From: Candidatus Vecturithrix granuli
GTDB lineage: Bacteria; Moduliflexota; Moduliflexia; Moduliflexales; Moduliflexaceae
Direction: 5' to 3'
NCBI GenBank assembly: GCA_000739535.1
Contig: DF820466.1
Span: forward strand, 403,779 to 455,575
Length of the DNA stretch: 51,797 bases
Position numbers and translations under genes: made by a program. Positions 6,565 to 15,544 of this stretch are shown piece after piece (within the stretch, counting starts at the first letter, position 1; each line of letters opens with the position of its first letter). The notes below the pieces were generated by a model. It did not search any database. It was not told the origin of the DNA and saw only the letters and a list, made by a program, of their open reading frames with translations.

Positions 6565-8880
6565 ATGAAACATTGGTGTATTGTTATCTGCATGGTTTAT
6601 CTCATGCTGGGATGTACTCATCAGCCTCAGAAGTCGACTGTAAGCACAACCGCATCACACCCGGAGTCCGAAAAACCGCAGGAGCCTGTTGTTGTGACGC
6701 CAGTACCAGAAGAACAGACTGCTGAAACTGTCCACAAGCTCGATGAATTTTTGGAACTCACGCCTGTTGAAGATCTTCATAGCCTAGAAAAAGAACAAAT
6801 TCCTGTTCCTCGCGGTTCACACGTTCAGGATTCTTTTAATCCTGGACAAGTTGAGGCGTTGTCAGCGCCGACTCCTGTAGCGTTACAGGCGCAGGTCCTT
6901 CCATCAATAGACGCGCCGCAAACGCGGGAGAATGCTCCGAAAGGCATTGGCCTGAATTTCGATAACGCCGATATTTACGATGTCACCAGAGTGGTAAGTG
7001 AAATTACGGGTAAAAGTTTCATTGTTGATAAAAGTGTACAGGGCACGGTGACAATTTTCTCTGAATCCACCTTAACGCCTGATGAAGTCTTTGACCTGTT
7101 TAAAACGGTGCTGGAACTCAATGGTTTAGCCATTAAGCAAGTCGGCGATTTTTATAAGATTGTGCCTGCTGAACCCAAACGATATTTACAAGAGGATTCA
7201 GGCACCCTCTTAACCCAGGAGGATCAAATTGTCACGCGGATTGTGAAACTGAAACATGTACGGGCTGAAGATGTCAAAAATGCGATTCAGTCGCTGATGC
7301 CTTCGGACAAAGAGATTGTGGTCTATCCTGATGCCGCCAAGGGGGATACTCTAATTATTACGGATATTGCTTCCAATATGGCCAAAATTTTGGATCTGAT
7401 TAAAGAGATTGATGTGAGCAAATACGATAATCAATATTTTCAAATTTTCCCCATTGAATATGCCGATCTCTCGGAATTAATTCACGATTTGAACCAGATT
7501 CTTTCTCTTCAAGAAGACGCCTTCGCAGAGCCAACGGTTCAACCGGCTCAACCAGCGGATGGGCAACAGGACCAATTTCCCTCGACGACGATTGTGTCGC
7601 CTGGCACCCGGACACGTATTCATCCGATTACGCGATTAAATGCGTTGGTGGTCTCAACCAATAACCCTGAGGTAATTACGCTTGTCAGAAAATGGATTGA
7701 TATTTTGGATCAACCTCAAATACAGGGTTTTGCCGCAACGGCGTCTCCAAACGAGCGGATCAATCATGTCTATGTAGTTCAATATGCCAAAGCCGAAGAA
7801 TTGGCCCCTTTACTGGCTCAGGTCTATGACGAAGTGATCGAACCAGCGCAGCCTCCGACGGATCAGGATCAGGATCAACAGCAGCAGCCATCAGCGCAAG
7901 CGCCAACAACTGAAGAGACAGGTCCGCCGCCGGAATTCATCTTTGACGCGAAAAGTAATTCGATTATTATCAGATCCACCGAGACTCAATATGCCGATAT
8001 TAAAAAATTGTTAGAAAAATTGGATCAGCGACCGCTTCAGGTGTTGATTGACGTGATTATTGCAGAAGTGACCCTGGATGACAGCGAAATTCTCGGCGTA
8101 CGCGGCATGCTGGTAAGCCAGGATCAGGTGACGATCGGCAACGAGACCAATTCAGTGAATTCAACCGCAGAAACCGTGTTCAATAACGTGCTTCCCGAAG
8201 GAGCGGAGGGGTTCACCTATGCGGTCACTGCGCCAGGACGATTTTTAGCCAAGCTCAGAGCCTTAGCGACTGAAAATAAGGTGAAAATTCTTTCTGATCC
8301 GCATATCCTGGTACGTAATAATCAAGAAGCCGTCATGAATGTCGGTTCACGCATTCCGATTAAGGAAACAACCGGGACCGGGGATGACGTGAAACAAACA
8401 ATCAAATACGAAAATGTGGGGATTATTCTGACTGTCACGCCTCAGATCAATTTTGACGGGGATGTCGTCATGGAAATCAAACAGGAGGTCAGCGACGTCG
8501 GTCAGGAGCAATTTGGGGATACCGGGGCCGCCTCTTTTACGAAACGCGAAGCGACGACTTCCGTGATTACGCAGGATGGTCATCCGATCGTGATCGGCGG
8601 ATTGATCCAAAATCGTGATGAAAATAACGTGACCGGGGTGCCGTTGTTAAAAGATGTTCCCTTGCTTGGGCGATTATTCCGACATACCGAGAAAAAAAAT
8701 CGGCGGCAGGATCTCTTCATTCTGGTCACGCCGCGCGTGATCCGGACCCCTGGACAGGGATGGATCGTGACTGACAATGTGTTAGAACAACGTGTGAAAG
8801 AACTAGAAAAATTATTTAATCGTGAAGAAACGGCTTCTGACAAGGTCAAAGAGTTTCTTCGCAACCGAATAACTCCATAG
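6565..8880 (+). CDS. gspD: type II secretion system secretin, lipoprotein form
   Basis: This 771-residue outer-membrane secretin of the GspD family forms the gated channel for type II secretion. The ATG at 6565 has AAAGG just upstream and gives a signal peptide ending in the lipobox LMLGC (Cys17); an ATG at 6553 is possible. An unusually long acidic, Pro/Gln-rich linker (about 20-125) precedes the N0 domain (127-202), then N1-N3 domains (about 220-490; N2 and N3 carry low-complexity Gln/Pro inserts such as QPAQPADGQQ) and the C-terminal secretin pore (about 500-735) with VPLLKDVPLLGRLF and LFILVTPRVI. Classical GspD proteins are not lipidated and rely on a pilotin; lipid-anchored secretins such as HxcQ are known. 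No gspC, gspE-gspM genes are adjacent. Confidence 0.9.
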   Translation: MKHWCIVICMVYLMLGCTHQPQKSTVSTTASHPESEKPQEPVVVTPVPEEQTAETVHKLDEFLELTPVEDLHSLEKEQIPVPRGSHVQDSFNPGQVEALSAPTPVALQAQVLPSIDAPQTRENAPKGIGLNFDNADIYDVTRVVSEITGKSFIVDKSVQGTVTIFSESTLTPDEVFDLFKTVLELNGLAIKQVGDFYKIVPAEPKRYLQEDSGTLLTQEDQIVTRIVKLKHVRAEDVKNAIQSLMPSDKEIVVYPDAAKGDTLIITDIASNMAKILDLIKEIDVSKYDNQYFQIFPIEYADLSELIHDLNQILSLQEDAFAEPTVQPAQPADGQQDQFPSTTIVSPGTRTRIHPITRLNALVVSTNNPEVITLVRKWIDILDQPQIQGFAATASPNERINHVYVVQYAKAEELAPLLAQVYDEVIEPAQPPTDQDQDQQQQPSAQAPTTEETGPPPEFIFDAKSNSIIIRSTETQYADIKKLLEKLDQRPLQVLIDVIIAEVTLDDSEILGVRGMLVSQDQVTIGNETNSVNSTAETVFNNVLPEGAEGFTYAVTAPGRFLAKLRALATENKVKILSDPHILVRNNQEAVMNVGSRIPIKETTGTGDDVKQTIKYENVGIILTVTPQINFDGDVVMEIKQEVSDVGQEQFGDTGAASFTKREATTSVITQDGHPIVIGGLIQNRDENNVTGVPLLKDVPLLGRLFRHTEKKNRRQDLFILVTPRVIRTPGQGWIVTDNVLEQRVKELEKLFNREETASDKVKEFLRNRITP

Positions 8881-8889
8881 GGTCAGATC

Positions 8890-9486
8890 ATGAGATCACA
8901 GGCGTACATATATCATTCAGGCGTGAAGTGTCTTTGCTTTAGAGTTGGTTGGGGGATAGCCCTGCTGATGTTGAGTCTTTTTTTTGTAGGCTGCGGAAAG
9001 CCAGGAAATTCCGCCAACAATTATACGAATTCCATTGTTACAATAACATCCTTGAATGACAATCAACCATTCCAATCCGATGTTCTGACCGATGGCTACG
9101 CAACTGACGATGTCATTACGGCAAAACTTCAGTGCGATTTCAGAGCGGCTGATGACGATCCCACAGCTCCCGACGGCCCGTCAGTGTTCGATACGATTAT
9201 CTTTCACAGTTACCATGTCGGGCACCAACGGAGCGACGGCGGCGCGAACCCTTCGGATTTCACCGCCGGACTCACTCTCAGTGTGGCTCCCGACAGTGAA
9301 GCTGAGGTAAACGTTGTGATTGTCCGGGCCTTTGATAAAAATCGATCTCCTCTGGAAGAGTTACGTGATGATGGAGAAATTTTTACTACCACGACGCTCA
9401 CGTTGTACGGACAGGATGGCTATGGCAATGATATTGCCGTGAGTGCGTCACTTGCCATTTCTTTTGCGAATTTTCCTGATGAATAA
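8890..9486 (+). CDS. lipoprotein of unknown function in the secretin cluster
   Basis: This 198-residue protein has a long N-region, a hydrophobic stretch (WGIALLMLSLFFVGC) and a lipobox FFVGC with Cys near residue 35, so it is probably an outer- or inner-membrane lipoprotein. The mature part is rich in Asp, Thr and Ser with alternating hydrophobics (VTITSLN, TTTTLTLYGQDGYGND), suggesting a beta-sandwich domain. I do not recognise the family. It starts 9 bases after the secretin stop, so it is almost certainly co-transcribed and may be a secreted-complex partner. The ribosome site is weak (GGGTCAG). Confidence 0.75.
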   Translation: MRSQAYIYHSGVKCLCFRVGWGIALLMLSLFFVGCGKPGNSANNYTNSIVTITSLNDNQPFQSDVLTDGYATDDVITAKLQCDFRAADDDPTAPDGPSVFDTIIFHSYHVGHQRSDGGANPSDFTAGLTLSVAPDSEAEVNVVIVRAFDKNRSPLEELRDDGEIFTTTTLTLYGQDGYGNDIAVSASLAISFANFPDE

Positions 9487-9517
9487 TGGTCTTTGAGCTA
9501 TAGAATGATTGGCAGTA

Positions 9518-9621
9518 ATTAAATTGTCAGCGCCCTCCGCTCGTTGAGCGAAGTCGAAACGAGCCTTTACCCGTTTTCCCTTCGACTCCGCTCAGGAAAC
9601 GGTGGTCACTGACAATTTAAT
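9518..9621. repeat. long intergenic inverted repeat (REP/MITE-like)
   Basis: Perfect 13-base termini ATTAAATTGTCAG (9518-9530) and CTGACAATTTAAT (9609-9621) enclose an inner inverted pair TGAGCGAAGTCGAA / TTCGACTCCGCTCA with one mismatch. The whole can fold into a long cruciform. The inner TTCGACTCCGCTCA motif resembles repeats common in several environmental bacteria. It holds no gene and separates the two lipoprotein genes. Confidence 0.8.
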
Positions 9622-9637
9622 CACTTCCGAATGATTC

Positions 9638-10420
9638 ATGGTCTATAAAAAGTCAACATTGTATCTGATTGTCGCGCTATTGGCCATTTCGGCCCTCATT
9701 TTGGGATTGATCATCGGCTGTGATGAAAAGCAAATCAAATCGCCAGTCGTTGGCTCATCTGCCGGAAGTGGTCCGGTTGGCGGTGGAGATGCTCAGAAAA
9801 TTCGTTTAACTGCCAATCCTTCAAGTACGATTACGGCCGTAGGGGAAGAGCAGGCGATAGTCAAAATCACAGCCATTGTAGAAAATAACATTGGACAGCC
9901 TATGCCGGATGGCACGGTGGTCTATTGGACTGCCACGGTTGGTTCTTTAGATTCTGTCACGACCACAACCAGTAACGGCGCATCAACCGTCACGCTGACT
10001 TTTCCCAAAGCTTTCACCGGCTCCAGTGTAGTCACGGCTATCGCTGGAGATGCCACAGATTCTATTACCATTAACGTGGTAAATGTCACGCCAACCCCGA
10101 CAGTTACAGCTACACCAACTCCAGCATTAGGATTGGTAGTAAGTGCTTCAAATACTACGATTCAGCATGGGGAATCAACGACCATTACAGCCTATGCCTA
10201 CAGAGATGGTCAACCGGAAGCGGGTGTGCAAGTGAATTTCAGAGTTTCTGGGGCCGGAGTCCTGCAACAGAGCGCAGGGATAACGGATGCTGCAGGAATT
10301 GTAACTGTGACCTTAGTTGGACAGAACACTTCTACCTCAAGTGACCAAACGGCAACAGTGACTGCGACTACTAATGATAACCGATCCGGAACTATATCAG
10401 TGATTGTTGAGCATCAGTGA
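9638..10420 (+). CDS. lipoprotein with two invasin-type (Big_1) Ig-like domains
   Basis: This 260-residue protein has a signal peptide with lipobox LIIGC (Cys28). A Gly/Ser spacer precedes a first Ig-like domain (about 53-148: IRLTANPSSTITAVGEE, DGTVVYWTATVGSL), a Thr-Pro linker (TPTPTVTATPTP, about 151-163), and a second Ig-like domain (about 165-258: NTTIQHGESTTITAYAY, GVQVNFRVSGAGVL, ITDAAGIVTVTL). Big_1 domains are typical of invasin/intimin and other surface proteins. The protein is probably displayed on the outer membrane, perhaps alongside the secretin. It follows the 9518-9621 repeat, so it may be transcribed with the upstream pair or on its own. Confidence 0.8.
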   Translation: MVYKKSTLYLIVALLAISALILGLIIGCDEKQIKSPVVGSSAGSGPVGGGDAQKIRLTANPSSTITAVGEEQAIVKITAIVENNIGQPMPDGTVVYWTATVGSLDSVTTTTSNGASTVTLTFPKAFTGSSVVTAIAGDATDSITINVVNVTPTPTVTATPTPALGLVVSASNTTIQHGESTTITAYAYRDGQPEAGVQVNFRVSGAGVLQQSAGITDAAGIVTVTLVGQNTSTSSDQTATVTATTNDNRSGTISVIVEHQ

Positions 10421-10514
10421 GCGTTACTCATGAAGTGAAAATTGTTCCTGCATTCTGTGTCGAAGAAATGGCGCAGAATGTGGGCACAAGTTCGAATCAG
10501 ATGAATGGTAACAA

Positions 10515-11804
10515 ATGAAGAAGATGATGAAAAGAGTGTCCCCCAAAATACGTATTCTTGTGCTTGTGTTCCTATGTCTGGTGTTTGCCGTGTGTTATTC
10601 CTCAGGCCAGAGCAATCCGGTGTCTGAGCACAAGATGATCGAAGACATCACGAAACTGCTGTTAAGTGAAATCAGCAAACTTTCCTCGCGCATTACTTAT
10701 TTAGAGCAGCAGAATAAAACCCTCACGCGCATGGTAACCAAATTAATGGAAGATCAGGGGCGTGGCGGACAATTGCTGCCGGATCAGGTCAGGGATCATT
10801 TAGCGAAAATGTACACTTTGCCGAAAGTAGTCAGTTTTTGTAATGAACGCATTCCGCTGGATCGCTGGGATGTGTGGCAGCGATTAGATAGTGAATTCTT
10901 TACCTTTTTAATTGATCAACGTCAGGTGATTTTATGGTTGAAACGTACCGGTCAATTCTTTCCCTACATTGAGGAAGAACTGGATCGGGCCGGATTGCCG
11001 GATGATTTAAAATATGTGACCATTGTAGAAAGCGGGTTACGTGCGAGTGCGACATCCAGCGCAGGTGCAGCCGGTTTCTGGCAGTTTATCCAATCAACTG
11101 GGGATCACTATGGTCTGGAACAGAATTCCTGGCTGGATAACCGCCGAGATCTCTATGCCTCAACCCAGGCGGCAATGAAATATCTGCAAAAGTTGTATGG
11201 CATGTTTCACGACTGGCCTCTGGCCCTGGCTGCCTATAACTGCGGTGAAGGACGAGTACAAAACGCTATGTACAATCAGGGCGTTCACAATTATTATCAG
11301 TTAGAACTGCCGCGTGAAACCGAACGCTATGTGTTTAAAATCATCGCCGCTAAAATCATTCTCTCCGATCCCAAACGCTATGGATTTTACATTGATGAAC
11401 AAAATATGTTTCCTCCCTACCAATTTGAAAAGGTGGCAGTCAATTTAGCGCAGAGTACCCATCTGCGCGAGATTGCGCGAATGTATGGCTCGTATTACCG
11501 GGAATTTCGCTTATTAAATCCTGAGATCCAAACCGATTCTCTGCCGGCCGGCACCCATACCCTCAAAGTGCCCAAAGGCTGGCAGCAGCTTGTCAAAACC
11601 CTTCCCCAACACACTATTTCAACGACGGATTATACTGTTATGAATGATAACAGCATTATTTACACCGTGAAGCCTGGGGACAGCGTCAGCAAAATTGCCC
11701 AACAGTTTAGCGTCAGCGTCAGCAATATCAGAAAAATCAAGGGTCGCGATCCCTCGTTATCAGAAATCTACCCCGGCGAACAACTCCTGATCGTCACAAA
11801 ATGA
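10515..11804 (+). CDS. membrane-bound lytic transglycosylase with LysM domain (MltD-like)
   Basis: This 429-residue protein has an N-terminal hydrophobic segment (about 12-30), a short coiled coil (about 40-80), an SLT transglycosylase domain (about 140-260) with catalytic Glu172 in VESGL, followed by SSAGAAGFWQF and AAYNCGEGRV, and one C-terminal LysM domain (about 383-428: YTVKPGDSVSKIAQQF). It cleaves peptidoglycan glycan strands to 1,6-anhydro products. The order matches MltD, but the N-terminal LVFAVC is a poor lipobox, so it may be anchored by an uncleaved helix. It ends the secretin cluster; local wall cutting would help a secretin cross the peptidoglycan, an inference from position only. 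Confidence 0.88.
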   Translation: MKKMMKRVSPKIRILVLVFLCLVFAVCYSSGQSNPVSEHKMIEDITKLLLSEISKLSSRITYLEQQNKTLTRMVTKLMEDQGRGGQLLPDQVRDHLAKMYTLPKVVSFCNERIPLDRWDVWQRLDSEFFTFLIDQRQVILWLKRTGQFFPYIEEELDRAGLPDDLKYVTIVESGLRASATSSAGAAGFWQFIQSTGDHYGLEQNSWLDNRRDLYASTQAAMKYLQKLYGMFHDWPLALAAYNCGEGRVQNAMYNQGVHNYYQLELPRETERYVFKIIAAKIILSDPKRYGFYIDEQNMFPPYQFEKVAVNLAQSTHLREIARMYGSYYREFRLLNPEIQTDSLPAGTHTLKVPKGWQQLVKTLPQHTISTTDYTVMNDNSIIYTVKPGDSVSKIAQQFSVSVSNIRKIKGRDPSLSEIYPGEQLLIVTK

Positions 11805-12259
11805 TTATCATTTTGACAACGAACTCACGTTAACTCGTATGGTGGCGCAAAAACGGACTTTTGCCCCCAGCGTACTTCGTGTATCGTCAAAAAAGTGTAT
11901 TTCCGATGATATCTGGTGATTAATGTTATTTTTAGTGTTTTGGGAATGATTTTTCGAATTTTCTGAAACAGAAGGCATATTAGGTTTCGGGAAATCGCTC
12001 CGCTCATTCCCGAAGCAACTCGTTATGTGGGCATTATCAAAAAACTGTCCGAAGTATTGTTGATAATATCTGACAATTAATGTTATTTTTCGTTTTCATA
12101 TACTTATAAATTTAAACCAAAGTTTTTATTGACAAATATTCTCCTGATTGGAATTTTGTTAACAGGAAGGATGGATTTCCATAGCGTACGCTCGCCCGAC
12201 ACAATGAAAATGAACTGTGAGTCGTACCCCGGACCTTCTTGTCTGGAAAGAGGGGTTTC
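11805..12259. other. intergenic region with an imperfect duplicated segment
   Basis: About 450 bases without a credible gene. A segment near 11877-11941 and another near 12027-12096 share TATC followed by an A-run and then ATATCTG and ATTAATGTTATTTTT, as a diverged direct duplication. A TTGACA at 12129-12134 with a weak -10 near 12152 is the best promoter for wtpABC. At 12184-12206 a sequence with GCCCGACACAATGAAAAT resembles one at 41757-41785 before the palindrome array, so it is a dispersed repeat. Confidence 0.5.
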
Positions 12260-12318
12260 GTACCGGTGAACAGCCCTGTTCACCAAATCTTTCGACGAAC
12301 AAGACTGTTCGTCGGTAC
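12260..12318 (+). repeat. double hairpin in the wtpA leader
   Basis: Outer GTACC / GGTAC arms (12260-12264, 12314-12318) enclose two perfect hairpins: GGTGAACAG/CTGTTCACC (12265-12284) and GACGAACA/TGTTCGTC (12294-12313). It ends about 12 bases before the AGGAGG of wtpA. It may be a repeat element or a structured 5' leader; it does not match a molybdenum-cofactor riboswitch that I can recognise. Confidence 0.7.
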
Positions 12319-12343
12319 ATCTATTTTCAAAGGAGGAAATATC

Positions 12344-13333
12344 ATGATGCGATGTAAGAATGTGATGAAAAAAGCCGGGATGGTGATAATGGTCTTAACG
12401 AGCCTGGTCCTGATGGCATTTTCAATCCAAGCCGAACCGCAAGGGGATCTCATTATTTTTCATGCCGGCAGTTTAGCTGTGCCGTTTGAGGAGATGGAAA
12501 AACAATTTGAAGCAAAATATCCGCAGGTCAATATCCTGCGCGAAGGCGGGGGGAGTACAAACCTGGCACGTATGATTTCGGAAGTCGGCAAACCCGCAGA
12601 TATTATGGCTTCGGCCGATTATATCGTCATTGATAAAATCTTAGTTCCCGATTACGCCGCCTGGAACGTTCGTTTTGCCACAAACCAGCTTGTGCTCTGC
12701 TATACTGACCAGAGTGAATATGCTAGCGAGCTGACGGTGGACAATTGGTACGATATTTTAGCCAGAGAAGGCGTAGTCTGGGGACATTCGGATCCTAACC
12801 TCGATCCTTGCGGTTACCGCAGTCTGATGGTATTGCAACTGGCAGAAAAACACTACAACATTCCCGGTCTGTATGACAAAATCATCGCAAACCGTCCGCA
12901 AGAAAATATTCGGACGAAATCGGTAGATTTAGTGTCGCTCCTGAAAACAGGGAATATGGATTATGCCTGGGAATACCAGTCGGTTGCGGTTCAACACGGA
13001 CTGAAATACCTGGTACTGCCGGATCAAATCAATCTGGGAAATTATGAATACGACGATTTCTATAAACAAGCAGTGGTTGAAGTTGCCGGCAGCGAACCTG
13101 GCGCCAAAATTCAACAGATCGGTCAATCTGTAACCTATGGCGTCACAATGCTTCGAGAGGCTCCAAACCCGGAAGCGGCGATTGCCTTTCTGCAATTTTT
13201 GATGGATCCTGAAGGCGGGCTGAAAATCCTGAAAGATCAGGGACAACCGCCCTTTATCCCGTGCCGCGTTCCGACGCAGGAGATGAAAGCAGAACTCCCG
13301 GAAGTCTTACAATCATTGGTTGAAGTCAAGTAA
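12344..13333 (+). CDS. wtpA: tungstate/molybdate-binding protein of an ABC importer
   Basis: This 329-residue periplasmic binding protein has a signal peptide ending near FSIQA (about residue 34). The mature protein starts [16 protein letters not shown], followed by [15 protein letters not shown] and [12 protein letters not shown], the hallmark of the WtpA/ModA oxyanion-binding family, closer to the archaeal-type WtpA than to E. coli ModA. It delivers tungstate or molybdate to WtpB/WtpC for molybdo- or tungsto-enzymes. The start at ATG 12344 follows AAAGGAGGAAATATC. The longer frame from 12239 would translate the leader hairpins and is rejected. Tungstate versus molybdate cannot be decided by eye. 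Confidence 0.88.
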   Translation: MMRCKNVMKKAGMVIMVLTSLVLMAFSIQAEPQGDLIIFHAGSLAVPFEEMEKQFEAKYPQVNILREGGGSTNLARMISEVGKPADIMASADYIVIDKILVPDYAAWNVRFATNQLVLCYTDQSEYASELTVDNWYDILAREGVVWGHSDPNLDPCGYRSLMVLQLAEKHYNIPGLYDKIIANRPQENIRTKSVDLVSLLKTGNMDYAWEYQSVAVQHGLKYLVLPDQINLGNYEYDDFYKQAVVEVAGSEPGAKIQQIGQSVTYGVTMLREAPNPEAAIAFLQFLMDPEGGLKILKDQGQPPFIPCRVPTQEMKAELPEVLQSLVEVK

Positions 13334-13353
13334 TCAAAAAACTCGCAGATGAA

Positions 13354-13384
13354 GAAACCGGGTTTCTCAGAGAAACCCGGTTTC
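13354..13384. repeat. intergenic palindrome, AAACCRGGTTT family (copy 2)
   Basis: A 15-base perfect stem GAAACCGGGTTTCTC with a one-base loop ends only 7 bases before the wtpB start codon, so it occupies the normal ribosome-binding region and may control wtpB translation. Confidence 0.8.
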
Positions 13385-13391
13385 AAAAAAG

Positions 13392-14192
13392 ATGAAACCC
13401 TCTCGAAAAAAGAAGATCGAACCGGCATTTTGGGTTGCGGTGTGGTGCAGTGCGACAATTCTCGCGTTTATTCTGCTGCCTTTAATTCAGATGTTCATCT
13501 CGCCTTCCCTGCAAGATCTGAAGGTAACAATTCAGGACACCGACGTGCTCCGCGCCATCTGGTTGAGCATCTACACGGCGGCGCTGGCCGCCGTGATTTC
13601 GTTCGTATTTGGTACGCCTTTTGCATACTTGTTGGCGCGAAAAACTTTTCCGGGTAAAAAAATCGTGGAAAGTATTATTGATCTCCCGATCGTGATTCCT
13701 CATCCCGTAATTGGCATTGCCATTCTGGGATTAGTCGGCAAAAATCACTGGATCGGCCGCTGCTTGCATAGTTTGGGAATACGCATTATGAGTTCGGTCG
13801 CCGGGATTGTTGTCGTATTAATCTTTGTCGGCCTGCCATTTTATATCAATACCGTGAAAACCGGATTCGAAGCGATTCCTGTGCGTTTAGAGCATGTGTC
13901 TCGCAGTCTTGGAGCACCCTTTATTGCAACTTTTTTTCGCATCACCTTTCCCCTGGCCTGGCGTTCCATGCTCGCCGGAATTATTATGTGCTCAGCACGC
14001 GCCATCAGTGAATTCGGGGCAGTGGTGGTCGTCGCGTACCATCCGATGATCGCGCCAATCTTAATTTATGAACGCTTTACGGCCTTTGGCATGAAATATT
14101 CGCAGCCAATATCGGTATGGCTTATTCTCGTGTGTCTGGCCCTTTTTGTTTTGTTGAGATTCGTCTCTTTACCGAAAAAACAGGAACAATGA
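13392..14192 (+). CDS. wtpB: tungstate/molybdate ABC transporter permease
   Basis: This 266-residue inner-membrane permease of the CysT/ModB type has about six hydrophobic helices and the EAA-loop signature HVSRSLGAPFIATFFRITFP (about residues 156-176) that contacts the ATPase. It forms the channel for the oxyanion captured by WtpA. It starts 58 bases after wtpA, with the palindrome at 13354-13384 directly ahead of the ATG, and its stop overlaps the wtpC start (ATGA). No classical Shine-Dalgarno is visible apart from the A/G-rich tract AAAAAAG. Confidence 0.9.
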   Translation: MKPSRKKKIEPAFWVAVWCSATILAFILLPLIQMFISPSLQDLKVTIQDTDVLRAIWLSIYTAALAAVISFVFGTPFAYLLARKTFPGKKIVESIIDLPIVIPHPVIGIAILGLVGKNHWIGRCLHSLGIRIMSSVAGIVVVLIFVGLPFYINTVKTGFEAIPVRLEHVSRSLGAPFIATFFRITFPLAWRSMLAGIIMCSARAISEFGAVVVVAYHPMIAPILIYERFTAFGMKYSQPISVWLILVCLALFVLLRFVSLPKKQEQ

Positions 14193-15226
14193 TCGAACTT
14201 GAACGAGCTAATATTCAGTTTACCGATTTTCACGTCCGGAACATCACTCTTTCCATTCAAAGTGGCGAATTTTTTATGCTGCTTGGCCCGACAGGGGCCG
14301 GAAAAACTGTCATCTTAGAAGCTATTGCAGGATTAATCCCGATGACAGAGGGCCGCATCATCGTGAACCAGCGCGACGTGACTCATCTCCCTCCTGAACA
14401 GCGTGGTATCGGGATTGTGTATCAGGATTATGCGTTATTTCCCCATTTATCGGTGTGGAAAAATATCCTTTATGGCTTACGTTACTACCATCGGAATGAA
14501 CAGGAATCTTCCGCCTGGATTGAGTGGTTGGTTGAAGAACTTGGCATCCAGACGATTCTGCACCGCACGCCAACGAATTTAAGCGGCGGCGAAAAACAGC
14601 GCGTGGCTCTGGCGCGGGCCCTGGCTGTCCATCCTTCCGTCTTGTTATTGGATGAACCGCTTTCGGCCTTAGATCAAAACTTTCGCGAGGGTATCCGGGA
14701 CTTACTGAAAAAATTGCACCAGGACCTCCAAATTACCTTTCTGATGGTGACGCACGATTTTTCTGAAGCCTTATTTCTGGGAGAACGCATGGCCATCCTG
14801 AATCACGGTCAACTTGAACAGGTGGGAACTGTTGCTGAAGTGTTTTATCAACCGACGAATCCGTTTGTCGCCGAATTTGTCGGCATGAAAAATGTATTTC
14901 CGGCAAAGTTTCATGGTCAAAAAGCCGTTTTACCAACGCTTGAACTTCAACTCGCAGAGCTTCCGCCCGAAAATAGTCAATATATCGGCATCCGTTCTGA
15001 AGATATTGTACTCAATCCTGAAAACCCTCCAGCAAGCAGTGGAAATCTTCTCGAAGGCAAACTCGTCGAAATCAGCCATCGAGGGGTCTATCATCAGGTT
15101 TCAGTACAAGTCGGAGAGGCGCTTTTTACGACTTTTCTTCCAGGTAGTACCGTATTTGCCATGCAGCTTGCTCCGGCGAGCACTGTCCATTTGAGTATTA
15201 AACCCTCTGCAATTCATGTGTTTTGA
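14189..15226 (+). CDS. wtpC: tungstate/molybdate ABC transporter ATPase
   Basis: This 345-residue ATPase energises WtpAB. Walker A is GPTGAGKT (33-40), Q-loop VYQDYALFP (78-86), ABC signature LSGGEKQR (131-138), Walker B VLLLDEP (151-157), and the switch His in LMVTHDF. A C-terminal domain (about 235-345, with YIGIRSEDIVL) is of the TOBE/MOP type that often binds molybdate and may give feedback control. Start at 14189 overlaps the wtpB stop, so the two are translationally coupled; an upstream reading from 14117 lies inside wtpB. The 3' end overlaps a convergent gene by 13 bases. Confidence 0.92.
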   Translation: MIELERANIQFTDFHVRNITLSIQSGEFFMLLGPTGAGKTVILEAIAGLIPMTEGRIIVNQRDVTHLPPEQRGIGIVYQDYALFPHLSVWKNILYGLRYYHRNEQESSAWIEWLVEELGIQTILHRTPTNLSGGEKQRVALARALAVHPSVLLLDEPLSALDQNFREGIRDLLKKLHQDLQITFLMVTHDFSEALFLGERMAILNHGQLEQVGTVAEVFYQPTNPFVAEFVGMKNVFPAKFHGQKAVLPTLELQLAELPPENSQYIGIRSEDIVLNPENPPASSGNLLEGKLVEISHRGVYHQVSVQVGEALFTTFLPGSTVFAMQLAPASTVHLSIKPSAIHVF

Positions 15227-15519
15227 ATCTGATTCTCCCGGGCTTTTCTGGTCTCATGTAATCTCGCAAGTATTTGTCTCCCTCTTTCGACGCGTTCCCA
15301 TAGCACGGCTTCGTCTGCCGGATAGTCAAGTTGGAGTTGATTCAAACCATAGGGACAAAAAAGCAGGTCGTCGAAATAAAAATTTCGGCAAATATCAGGC
15401 CGGCGTTCATAACACCGGCAAAAGTAGAGTCCCTGTACGCGAATTAAATCCGGGCAGGGAAATGGGCCTGACTTTGGCGACATCGTCTTGCAGCAGCCCC
15501 CACAGTGCAAACAATACAT
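15214..15519 (-). CDS. CxxCxxCC-type metal-binding protein (YkgJ-like)
   Basis: This 101-residue protein starts MYCLHCGGCCKTMSP, i.e. the CxxCxxCC motif of the zinc/iron-chelating (UPF0153, YkgJ) family, with later conserved cysteines in FCRCYERRPDICRNF and FCPYG. Eight or nine cysteines probably hold a metal or Fe-S centre; the function of the family is not settled. The ATG at 15519 follows AAAAGGAAA on the minus strand; a longer reading upstream overlaps the DedA gene. It is the last gene of a three-gene minus-strand operon and converges on wtpC. Confidence 0.75.
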   Translation of the reverse strand: MYCLHCGGCCKTMSPKSGPFPCPDLIRVQGLYFCRCYERRPDICRNFYFDDLLFCPYGLNQLQLDYPADEAVLWERVERGRQILARLHETRKARENQIQNT

Positions 15520-15544
15520 CGCGTGTTTCCTTTTATTTTTGAAG

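Noticed and set aside
12239-12343. N-terminal extension of wtpA by 35 residues
   Set aside because: It translates the leader hairpins, while the ATG at 12344 has an excellent AGGAGG and a normal signal peptide.
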